Assembly (NCBI RefSeq): GCF_013009075.1
Contig: NZ_CP053108.1
Span: 1,302,001 to 1,366,000 of the forward strand
Direction of reading: 5' to 3'
Length of the DNA: 64,000 bases
Source of the DNA: Halomonas sp. TA22
GTDB taxonomy: Bacteria > Pseudomonadota > Gammaproteobacteria > Pseudomonadales > Halomonadaceae
The translations under genes and the position numbers were made by a program. Shown here one piece after another: positions 37,737 to 45,232 of the stretch. The first letter of the stretch is position 1. Each line of letters opens with the position of its first letter. The notes below the pieces were generated by a model, which saw nothing but the letters and a program-made list of their open reading frames with translations, was not told the origin of the DNA and did no database searches.

Positions 37737-37799
37737 CCGGAAGAACCGGAAGAACCGGAAGAACCGGAAGAACCGGAAGAACCGGAAGAACCGGAAGAA
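37737..37799. repeat. 7 x 9-bp tandem repeat (PEE codons) at a rearrangement junction
   Basis: Seven exact copies of CCGGAAGAA. The left side continues the adhesin gene; the right side (from 37800) is the reverse complement of a flavoprotein gene start. Confidence 0.95.
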
Positions 37800-37859
37800 G
37801 GGGCCGGCGCCGACGATGACCACATCGAAATCCATGAATTCGCGTTCTACCTGTTCCAC
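37800..37859 (-). pseudogene. first 20 codons of a flavoprotein, probably ETF-ubiquinone oxidoreductase
   Basis: On the minus strand AAGGAGACGACAA precedes a GTG at 37859 that opens VEQVEREFMDFDVVIVGAGP. This is a good ribosome binding site and the start of an FAD-binding Rossmann fold; the wording closely resembles the N terminus of ETF-QO (EREFM-FDVVIVGAGPAGL). It comes 37 bases after the acyl-CoA dehydrogenase operon, where ETF-QO would make sense because acyl-CoA dehydrogenases pass electrons to ETF. After GAGP the frame runs into the adhesin's PEE repeat (reading FFRFFR), so the remaining 500 or so residues are absent. Another FAD oxidoreductase cannot be excluded from 20 residues. Confidence 0.7.
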
Positions 37860-37896
37860 TTGTCGTCTCCTTATATTTAAGCGCTACGGACTGGGC

Positions 37897-39018
37897 TCAG
37901 GCAGCGGTGACAAGCCGCTCGCTGACATACTCAAGGTGATAATCGGTATCGCCCAGGTAGTGATCGAACATCACCAGACGCTTGGCATAGTGCGAGACGT
38001 AGCACTCCTCGGTCATGCCCATGCCGCCGTGCAGCTGAATGGCTTGCTCGGCAACGAAGCGTGCAGCCTCACCACAGTAGGCCTTGGCTGCGGCAATGCG
38101 GTAGTCTCGCTCGGCTGCTGGGCGCTCGAGGCTGGTGGCGGCAAGAATCGCCATGGAACGGGCCTGTTCCAGATGCAGGTGCATCTCCACCATACGATGT
38201 TGAAGGCTCTGGAACGTCGAGAGGGGGGCGCCGAACTGCTTGCGTTCCTTGAGATACTCCAACGTTTGGTCGCAGGCGACTTCCATTGCGCCGATGGCTT
38301 CGGCACATAGGGCGGCGCGTCCCGTGGCAAGGGTAGCGTCGAGTGCTTCGGCGGCATCCTGGCTCAAGCAGGCATCTGTCTTGAGGATAATGCCGGAGAG
38401 ATTCAGGTCGCTGGCGGGTTGGTCATCAATGGTGAAATAGTCACGGCGTGTCAGGCCGGGGGTATCGGCGGGCACCATGAATAGACCCAGCGTGTCGTTT
38501 TCGAGCTGGGCGGTCACCAGAGTGGCGCTAGCCGCCGATGCGTTGAGCACCAGTTGCTTGCTACCCTCGATGCGCCATCCTGCTTCGTGCCTTGTGGCCT
38601 TGCTGGCGATGCCGTGAGCATCGTAACGTGAGCTCGCTTCCTGCCAGGCCAGGGCCAGCTGATGCTCACCTTCAAGTAGCGGCACCAACCACTGAGCTTG
38701 CTGCTCAGTATGGCCGAGTCGGGCGAGCAGGTCGCCGGGCAGCACCAGGCCAGCCAGATAGGGCTCTGGAACCAGGCCGCGGCCTAGGGCCTTCATGATG
38801 ATCATCAGATCAATACCGCTACCACCGAGCCCTCCGACCTCTTCGGCAAAAGGCATGTGCAGTAGGCCAAGTTCGGCGAATGTCTTCCAGAGCAGTGAGG
38901 GCCTGTTCGATGGGGCGTCCAGCAGGATGCGGCGCTGACCTGGCGATACCTGTTCGGTGACCAGGCGCTCGAGGGTCTCGGCGAGCATGCGCTGCTCGTC
39001 GCTGAAGGAAAAGTCCAT
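37897..39018 (-). CDS. acyl-CoA dehydrogenase, small-subunit type (PimD-like)
   Basis: 373 residues of the acyl-CoA dehydrogenase fold. Typical N-terminal helix MDFSFSDEQRMLAETLERLV, FAD and substrate region LALAWQEASSRYDAHGI, and C-terminal QLHGGMGMTEECYVSHYAKRL. Pairs with the larger dehydrogenase directly upstream, like PimD with PimC of Rhodopseudomonas palustris, which oxidise pimeloyl-CoA and related dicarboxyl-CoAs. Electrons would pass to ETF and ETF-QO, whose gene start lies just downstream but is broken. Confidence 0.88.
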   Translation of the reverse strand: MDFSFSDEQRMLAETLERLVTEQVSPGQRRILLDAPSNRPSLLWKTFAELGLLHMPFAEEVGGLGGSGIDLMIIMKALGRGLVPEPYLAGLVLPGDLLARLGHTEQQAQWLVPLLEGEHQLALAWQEASSRYDAHGIASKATRHEAGWRIEGSKQLVLNASAASATLVTAQLENDTLGLFMVPADTPGLTRRDYFTIDDQPASDLNLSGIILKTDACLSQDAAEALDATLATGRAALCAEAIGAMEVACDQTLEYLKERKQFGAPLSTFQSLQHRMVEMHLHLEQARSMAILAATSLERPAAERDYRIAAAKAYCGEAARFVAEQAIQLHGGMGMTEECYVSHYAKRLVMFDHYLGDTDYHLEYVSERLVTAA

Positions 39019-39027
39019 GTGAACTCC

Positions 39028-40224
39028 TTACATGCCGAGAATCGTCTTGGCGACGATGCTCTTTTGAATCTCATTTGAACCGCCATAAATGGACAGCTTG
39101 CGACGGTTGAAGTATTGGGGTGCCCCTGCGGCGCTTACGGCAAGTACAGGATCGTCAAGCTCGGTATCACCGTAGAGAAACTCCGGCAAGAAGGGCAGTG
39201 CTGCCGGGCCGAGCGCACGGCGTGTCAGTTCACTGAGTTCCTGGCGAAGCTCCGAGCCTCGCACCTTGAGCAGCGAGCTTTCGGCACCAGGCATGCCTCC
39301 GTCACGCGCGGCGGCGATGACCCGTAGGTTGGTGACTTCAAGTGCCATGAGTTCTAGCTCGGCACGAATCACGCGTTGACGAAAGCTGGCGAGCTCAAGC
39401 AGCGGGCGGCCACGATGCTGCACGCATGACGCCAGTTGCTTGAGATGGCGCAGTGCTTGCTTGGCATGCCCCAAGCCAGCGATGCCGGTACGCTCATGGG
39501 TGAGCAGGAATTTGGCGCAGGTCCAGCCCTGGCCCTCGTCGCCGATACGGTTGGCGACAGGTACACGAACCTCGTCGAGAAAGACCTCGTTGACCTCGTG
39601 GGCTCCGTCCAGCGTGATGATGGGACGCACGGTAATGCCGGGGCTTGCCATGTCGATCAGCAGGAAGCTGATGCCGGCCTGCTTCTTGGCCTCGGGGTCG
39701 GTGCGCACCAGGCAGAACATCATATTGGCGTACTGGCCGAGGGTGGTCCAAGTCTTCTGACCGGTGACGACATAATGATCGCCATCGCGCACCGCTCGGG
39801 TTTTGAGGCTGGCGAGGTCGGAGCCGGCACCGGGTTCCGAATAGCCCTGGCACCACCAGTCCTGATTGTTGAGAATGCGCGGCAAGTAATAGTACTGCTG
39901 AGCCTCACTGCCGAATTTAATGATCACCGGCGCCACCATGTTGACGCCGAATGGCACAATCGTGGGAGCATGAGCAGCAGCACACTCCTCATCGAAGATA
40001 TGCCGCTCCACTGGCCCCCAGCCTGGGCCGCCGTGGGTTTCGGGCCAGTTGACGGCGAGCCAGCCCCGCGCGCTGAGAATATTTTGCCAGCGGATATGAT
40101 CGTCGGCCGTGAGCCGCCGACCGAGCCTGACACGCTCTCGGATCTCGTTGGGAAGAGAGGTGGCAAGAAAATCACGTACCTGCTGACGAAACGCCTGCTC
40201 ATCGGCGCTAAAGGACAAGTTCAT
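39028..40224 (-). CDS. acyl-CoA dehydrogenase, large-subunit type (PimC-like)
   Basis: 398 residues. Start MNLSFSADEQAFRQQVRDFLA at ATG 40224, which overlaps the upstream stop (ATGA). Contains GYSEPGAGSDLASLKTRAV and the C-terminal NRRKLSIYGGSNEIQKSIVAKTILGM. As a heteromer with the small-subunit protein it is expected to introduce a trans-2 double bond into an acyl-CoA, with Pim-like dicarboxyl or cyclic substrates most likely. Substrate specificity is inference from the PimC/PimD pairing. Confidence 0.9.
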   Translation of the reverse strand: MNLSFSADEQAFRQQVRDFLATSLPNEIRERVRLGRRLTADDHIRWQNILSARGWLAVNWPETHGGPGWGPVERHIFDEECAAAHAPTIVPFGVNMVAPVIIKFGSEAQQYYYLPRILNNQDWWCQGYSEPGAGSDLASLKTRAVRDGDHYVVTGQKTWTTLGQYANMMFCLVRTDPEAKKQAGISFLLIDMASPGITVRPIITLDGAHEVNEVFLDEVRVPVANRIGDEGQGWTCAKFLLTHERTGIAGLGHAKQALRHLKQLASCVQHRGRPLLELASFRQRVIRAELELMALEVTNLRVIAAARDGGMPGAESSLLKVRGSELRQELSELTRRALGPAALPFLPEFLYGDTELDDPVLAVSAAGAPQYFNRRKLSIYGGSNEIQKSIVAKTILGM

Positions 40225-41669
40225 GAAGACGTCTCCGACGGAGAGGAGTCGAGTCTCTCGGCGTGGCGGTAGGGCCCCCCGAGGTGGCGAGGGTAGCCCA
40301 GCGCCTCGATGGCCAGCAGATCGATGTCGCTGGTACGGTAGCAATAGCCTTGATCGGCAATCGAACGGCTGGCGATCTGCATGGCCTCAAGCGACCGTTC
40401 TTTGGGCGCGTTGTCGGCGGCTTGATGGAGTAACGCCAGAATGCTGGCATCACGGCTGACCACCACAGGCTGACGTAGCGCTTTCAGCACATTGGCAATT
40501 GATTGTTGCTGGGTTGGTGATGCGTTGAGCGCCACCAGTTCGATATAGGCACCGTCATCGACGACCAGCGCAAGCTGAGCAGGCGCTTCGTTCAGCGTAA
40601 GGTCATCAGTGGCTGAATGCAGGGAGATACTAAGACAATCAAATGGATCGCAGGAATTTGCAACGTTGTCCTGGCCCTGTGCAATCAGGCAGGCCTGAGT
40701 GGTCGTGTCGGGGGTAGAGCCAAGCGTGATGCCAGCACGCTCGGCATGGTCTCGTAGGCGTCCGAAAAGGGGGTGGTCGCCTATCAATGCAAGTGTCGTC
40801 ACGCGTGGCACATCACCGACCTCTGGCACCTTGTGTGGTGCGCGGCCGGCGAAGAATGCGTGAATGAGTCCGGCACGCTGGGGAGAGTCCATGCAGGCCA
40901 GAAACAGCTCTCGCTCACGCCGCAAGCCCTCGGTCAGGGAGCTACCGCCACTGGCGGCCACTGCCTCTATGCAGCGAAACGGCGAAAACAGTTCAGGGGC
41001 TTCGATCTCGAGCTTGCTGCTATAGCGATCGAGTGCCTCAATATCTTTCATTGGCGGGGGAAGCTTCCCGGTCACTCGGGGGCTGAGCTGACCTTTGATC
41101 ATTCTGCGGGCTGAACTGAGTCCGGCCTCAAGAGGGGAGCCCTGCTCGGCAATGGCATCGATGATACCCAGTGATACTGCCTCCTCTGTCGCCACGAAGC
41201 GTCCGCTGGTGATCATGTCTAAGGCATGCTCCATGCCGACGAGTCGAGGCAGCCGCTGGGTACCCCCAGCACCCGGTAACAAGCCTAGCTTGACTTCCGG
41301 TAGACCCACCTTCGTGCCAGGCATGGCCACACGGTAGTGACATCCTAGTGCCACCTCAAATCCTCCCCCCAGCGCAGTGCCATGTAGTGCTGCAATGATG
41401 GGTTTGCTGCTGGCCTCCAGTCGGGAGATCACCTCAGGAAGAAACGGCGCCTGGGGGGGCTTGCCGAACTCGCGTATATCAGCGCCGGCAATGAAGGTAC
41501 GCCCTTCGGCGAGCAGCACCAGCACCGTTACTGTCTTGTCATTCAGACCTTGTTCCAGCGCCTCGAGCAGCCCGCTACGCACGGCCTGGCCAAGCGCATT
41601 CACTGGTGGGTTGTCGATGCTGATCACGCCGATATCGGTATGGCGCTGGTAATGTACACATGTCGACAT
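40221..41669 (-). CDS. enoyl-CoA hydratase with an eroded dehydrogenase half (PimF-like)
   Basis: 482 residues. Residues 1-190 are a full crotonase domain: IAGADIREF oxyanion segment, both catalytic Glu positions (LGGGFEVALG and GLPEVKLGLLPGAGGTQRLPRL). PimF/FadJ-type proteins continue with a 3-hydroxyacyl-CoA dehydrogenase of about 400 residues. Here only about 190 residues follow (290-482), the NAD-binding GxGxxG is replaced by LALIGDHPLFGRLRD, and the catalytic His/Glu region is not seen. Hydration and isomerisation should be intact, dehydrogenation not. The frame is open. First enzyme gene of the Pim-like set, 66 bases after the TRAP permease. Confidence 0.85.
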   Translation of the reverse strand: MSTCVHYQRHTDIGVISIDNPPVNALGQAVRSGLLEALEQGLNDKTVTVLVLLAEGRTFIAGADIREFGKPPQAPFLPEVISRLEASSKPIIAALHGTALGGGFEVALGCHYRVAMPGTKVGLPEVKLGLLPGAGGTQRLPRLVGMEHALDMITSGRFVATEEAVSLGIIDAIAEQGSPLEAGLSSARRMIKGQLSPRVTGKLPPPMKDIEALDRYSSKLEIEAPELFSPFRCIEAVAASGGSSLTEGLRRERELFLACMDSPQRAGLIHAFFAGRAPHKVPEVGDVPRVTTLALIGDHPLFGRLRDHAERAGITLGSTPDTTTQACLIAQGQDNVANSCDPFDCLSISLHSATDDLTLNEAPAQLALVVDDGAYIELVALNASPTQQQSIANVLKALRQPVVVSRDASILALLHQAADNAPKERSLEAMQIASRSIADQGYCYRTSDIDLLAIEALGYPRHLGGPYRHAERLDSSPSETSS

Positions 41670-41735
41670 ACGACAGGCTCCTGAATTAAGTGAATCGATA
41701 ATCGCAGGGGAAGCGACATGTCAGCATATGCAGCC

Positions 41736-43757
41736 TCATGAGTCGCGAGCCGATGGAAGTTGTGCCGAATGCTGAGCCGAGGGGTGACGGCCCAGTCGGG
41801 CAATCACGATGGCCGGAAGCAACGCACCGAGTGAGATGCCCAGCAATTCGAGCTGGCTGAGCGGCATCATGCCCCCGCCAGGTAGTGCCAGGGTCAGGCC
41901 CGCGAACAGTACCAGCCCGCGTGAAACGATCTCCTGTAGAGTACCGGACCCCAAGCGGCCGACTCCTATCAAATAGCCCTGCATGGCCGAGGCGAATAGC
42001 ACGATGCCTACCACTGCCTGTAGGAATACCAGAATGATTTGCAAGGGTTCGCCCTGCATGATCAAGGCCGGATTGAGGACGAACAGAAAGGGAATGAAGT
42101 AGATCACGCTGCCTAGACGCATGGCCTGCAGGCCGGTGGCCATGGGCCGCGCACCAGCCACCGTGGCGGCGGCGAAAGCACCCAGTGCAACGGGAGGTGT
42201 GATGAAACTCAGCATGCCCCAATAAAGGATGAACATGTGTACGGCCATGGGGTCGAGACCGCCGCCCTGGATCAGGGCAGGAGCCAGCGCAACCGCCAGG
42301 AAGATATAAGCGGCCGTCACGGTCATGCCTATACCCAGCACGAAACTGGTCAAGGCGCCCATCAGCAGTAGCAAGGGCACACTGCCACCAGCGATATTGA
42401 TGAAGTCGTTGGCAATGGTTCCGGAAAGCCCTGTCATCGACAGGGCGCCGACCAGCATGCCGACACCAGCAAGAATGGCGATCAATTCAGCGAACAGCTT
42501 GGCTGCCGAAGAGAGGGTGTCACCAACGTCTTTCCAGCCCCAACGGTTGTGTTTCGAGAGCTGATTGAGCACCAGTAGCAGGGCAGTGGCATAGAAGGGG
42601 GCGACGGCTTCACGCTGCATGACCAGCAACATCCATACTAGAAGCGCGAAGACGAAGATGAAGTACCACCCCTCCTTGAGGGTCGCCCACAGCGAGGGCA
42701 GCTCAATGCTGGGCAATCCCTTGATGCCATGACGCGCAGCGTAGGCATCGATCTGGATGAACAAGCCCAGGAAGTAGAGGATCGAGGGGATCACTGCGGC
42801 CAGTGCCACTGCCGAGTAGGGCACGTCGAGGAACATCGCCATGACGAAGGCGGTGGCGCCCATTACCGGGGGCATCAATACCCCGCCGGTCGAGGCACAC
42901 GCCTCTACGCCACCGGCAAAGGAGCGGCCCATGCCGATACGCCGCATGGCGGGGATTGAGAGTACCCCGGTGGTCAGCACATTACTGATCACACTGCCGC
43001 TCATCGAGCCCATCAGGCCGCTGGAAAAGATCGATACCTTGGCCGGGCCGCCGCGCACATGACCGAGCAGGGCGAAGGCCAGATTGATGAAGAATTTACC
43101 GCCGCCGCTCTTCTGCAGTACGACCCCGAACACCAGAAAACCAATCACCAGACCGGCAAAGGCTTGCAGAGGCACCCCCATGATGCTTTCGGTGCTCATG
43201 GTGTGATACATGGCGGTTTCTTCGAGCGAAGAGGGGAATGCCTGAATGGGACCGGGAACGATATCGGCGACCAGTGGATAAAGGGAAAACGTGGCGGCAA
43301 TCACTGCAATGGGCCATCCCCCTGCACGTCGAGCCGCTTCGATGATAAGCAGCCAGTAGGCGTAGCTGGCCATGATCGCGGTATCGGGCGCGGCGAACGC
43401 CCAGCCTCTCTCTAGTATCGAGTCGGCGTTATAGACGAAATAGCCCCCAACGATCAGCGTGGCTGCACTCAATAGATAGTCATACCACGGCACTGGTCGA
43501 TCTTGGACTGCCGAGCGTATCGGCCAGAGGAGATATACCAGCGGCAGCAATAACGCCACCACTGCATAGTAGAACTGCGTTTCCAGGCCGGTGACGAAGC
43601 GCAGCCAGCCGATATTGAAGAGATAGTCCAGCGTCATCAGCATCAGTGCAACAGTCACCGCACCCGGTATCCATTGCAGCGCCTTGGGCAGCGTGCGGAC
43701 CTGGCTGATCTTTTCCTTGACCTGTTGCGAGCTGACGGAAGGAGTGACAGAAGTCAT
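41736..43757 (-). CDS. TRAP transporter fused permease (4TM/12TM, TAXI type)
   Basis: 673 residues, about 17 membrane segments: small DctQ-like part at the N terminus and DctM-like part after it, with conserved GSVISNVLTTGVLSIPAMRRIGM and AYIFLAVALAPALIQGGGLDPMAVHMFILYWGMLSFITPPVALGAF. Works with the binding protein encoded 50 bases upstream. Uptake of organic acids driven by Na+ is known for TRAP systems. The downstream acyl-CoA genes suggest the solute is a carboxylic acid feeding beta-oxidation. Confidence 0.93.
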   Translation of the reverse strand: MTSVTPSVSSQQVKEKISQVRTLPKALQWIPGAVTVALMLMTLDYLFNIGWLRFVTGLETQFYYAVVALLLPLVYLLWPIRSAVQDRPVPWYDYLLSAATLIVGGYFVYNADSILERGWAFAAPDTAIMASYAYWLLIIEAARRAGGWPIAVIAATFSLYPLVADIVPGPIQAFPSSLEETAMYHTMSTESIMGVPLQAFAGLVIGFLVFGVVLQKSGGGKFFINLAFALLGHVRGGPAKVSIFSSGLMGSMSGSVISNVLTTGVLSIPAMRRIGMGRSFAGGVEACASTGGVLMPPVMGATAFVMAMFLDVPYSAVALAAVIPSILYFLGLFIQIDAYAARHGIKGLPSIELPSLWATLKEGWYFIFVFALLVWMLLVMQREAVAPFYATALLLVLNQLSKHNRWGWKDVGDTLSSAAKLFAELIAILAGVGMLVGALSMTGLSGTIANDFINIAGGSVPLLLLMGALTSFVLGIGMTVTAAYIFLAVALAPALIQGGGLDPMAVHMFILYWGMLSFITPPVALGAFAAATVAGARPMATGLQAMRLGSVIYFIPFLFVLNPALIMQGEPLQIILVFLQAVVGIVLFASAMQGYLIGVGRLGSGTLQEIVSRGLVLFAGLTLALPGGGMMPLSQLELLGISLGALLPAIVIARLGRHPSAQHSAQLPSARDS

Positions 43758-43807
43758 AAGGGCGTCCGTGATTCAGGGAAGGGCGGTATGCACCGCCCTG
43801 TATGGCA

Positions 43808-44968
43808 TCACTCGAATATCGGGTCGAAGCCGGCTTCGGCCAATGCATCGGCACGCGCTTGCATCCAGCTATCGTGGAACGTCTCTTCGTCATCGGGAGC
43901 CGTGTCGATGAAGGCGTTCCAGGCATCGAGCAGCACTTGCTGACGTTCGACCAAGTGCTTCTGGTGTGCCTGCATCTCGTCAGTCCAGACGTCAATTTCC
44001 TTGTAATACTCCACCACTGCATCATGGAAAGGCACGACCCACTGAAGGTCCTGATACTCCAGCGCATAGCCCACGGCACCGGGAGCATTGTCCTTATAAT
44101 CTTCGTAATTCTCCTGAAGAGCCCTGATCAATCCGTAGGCGACCTTGTCATCGAGATCCTGGTTGGCGACGACGATGGGATATGGATAACTGGCGCTGGG
44201 CACGGGGTTGTCCGCGCTGACGCCTCCTGCACCAGCAGTGACTTCATGTGGACGGAAATAGGGGGCAACGCTCATCATGCGTTCCCAGCCGGCCGAGTCG
44301 TCCGGATCGAGCCTCGGCCAGCTAATGCCGCGTGGGCTGCTGGCCAACTGTTGAGCTGGAGGCGTGACGGTGGTGGTGAAGGAGGCATCGACATCGCCGG
44401 CGATGATGCCGTCGAATGAGCGAGCGTAACCGGGGTAGTCGACGCGCTCGACACCGTCCCAGGTCAAGCCGCCAAAGGCCAGGTATGCCTCGGTACCCTT
44501 GTTGAGTGCATCATCACCGCGGATATAGGCGATGCGCTTACCAGCAAGATCAGCGGGAGTCTCCACATCGAGATCGCCGGCAACCGCCAGCGACAGGCCG
44601 AAAGAGGCGGTGGAGGTAGTAATGACCCGCAAGGGCTGGGGACCCCAGTCGCGATCGGCAAACATCATGACACCTTCGGCGCCGTAATAACTCGCGATGC
44701 CACAGGCACAAAGATCGACACGCCCCTGCTTGAGTGGCGTCATACGAGACACATCGTTGTCTCCTGGCAAGATACGTACCGATGAGCCGTGCTTGGATTG
44801 AAGCATGTTGCCAATCGCCACGGCCTGGGCATAACCACTGGAATTAGTGCCATAAGCGGTCCACGCCATGGTGCGTGGAAGTTCGATCTCATTGGCCTGG
44901 CTGGTGGCGCTTGCGAGTAGTCCAAGCGGGAGGGTGACAATGGCGAGTCGACGAGTCATCTGGCGCAT
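43808..44968 (-). CDS. TAXI-family TRAP solute-binding protein
   Basis: 386 residues. Signal peptide (RLAIVTLPLGLLASATSQA) then the TAXI binding fold (MAWTAYGTNSSGYAQAVAIGNML; VDLCACGIASYYGAEGVM; AGKRIAYIRGDDALNKGTEAYLAFGG). Periplasmic partner of the fused permease. Start ATG 44968 has AAGGAG eight bases upstream, and a good sigma-70 promoter is at 45074-45045. First gene of the minus-strand operon that runs to the broken flavoprotein. Confidence 0.93.
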   Translation of the reverse strand: MRQMTRRLAIVTLPLGLLASATSQANEIELPRTMAWTAYGTNSSGYAQAVAIGNMLQSKHGSSVRILPGDNDVSRMTPLKQGRVDLCACGIASYYGAEGVMMFADRDWGPQPLRVITTSTASFGLSLAVAGDLDVETPADLAGKRIAYIRGDDALNKGTEAYLAFGGLTWDGVERVDYPGYARSFDGIIAGDVDASFTTTVTPPAQQLASSPRGISWPRLDPDDSAGWERMMSVAPYFRPHEVTAGAGGVSADNPVPSASYPYPIVVANQDLDDKVAYGLIRALQENYEDYKDNAPGAVGYALEYQDLQWVVPFHDAVVEYYKEIDVWTDEMQAHQKHLVERQQVLLDAWNAFIDTAPDDEETFHDSWMQARADALAEAGFDPIFE

Positions 44969-45044
44969 ACGAATGCTCCTTGAGCGGTAAGCGTAATTAT
45001 TGATCTTGTTTTGCTATGCGGTATTGTGTTTCGAAAGTACATCG

Positions 45045-45074
45045 ATAGTAAGGAACGCGCTGGATAGGTGTCAA
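45045..45074 (-). promoter_or_regulatory. sigma-70 promoter of the TRAP/acyl-CoA operon
   Basis: On the minus strand TTGACA (45074-45069), 18-bp spacer, TACTAT (45050-45045). The leader to the ATG is about 70 bases. Confidence 0.7.
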
Positions 45075-45232
45075 TTGAGGATCTGCCAGGCAGGGGGCGA
45101 GAGAAGCGTGAGCTGAAACTGTTTAGTTAATTGATATATATGGAGAATTCAGGAAGGTTCTGCGATGAGCGATGACAGATCCTGGCGGGACGAGACGAAT
45201 GTCTAATAAGAAATAGGAGACGGCCTAGAGAT

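Larger units (their letters stand above)
37227..37880 (+). pseudogene. lapA: LapA-type adhesin cut after its retention module (chimeric end)
   Basis: 217 codons. Residues 1-142 match the N-terminal retention module of LapA/BapA adhesins: MAIATVVSITGQAWARD, GLAPIAIGAG, then DPTAAGG with the TAAG site cut by LapG proteases (residues 109-112) and GGHSFVRLARISEGVDPLAYEF. This module plugs the TolC channel and keeps the adhesin on the surface. Full adhesins continue for thousands of residues. Here seven PEE repeats (37737-37799) run into 26 residues (GAGADDDHIEIHEF...) that are the antisense of the start of a flavoprotein gene. All adhesive repeats, the calcium-binding region and the secretion signal are missing, so the product cannot be secreted by the adjacent exporter. 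Confidence 0.85.

Noticed and set aside
37167-37859. Minus-strand open frame of 230 codons through the adhesin fragment
   Set aside because: Only the first 20 codons are real flavoprotein sequence; the rest is the reverse of the PEE repeat (FFR) and of the retention module.
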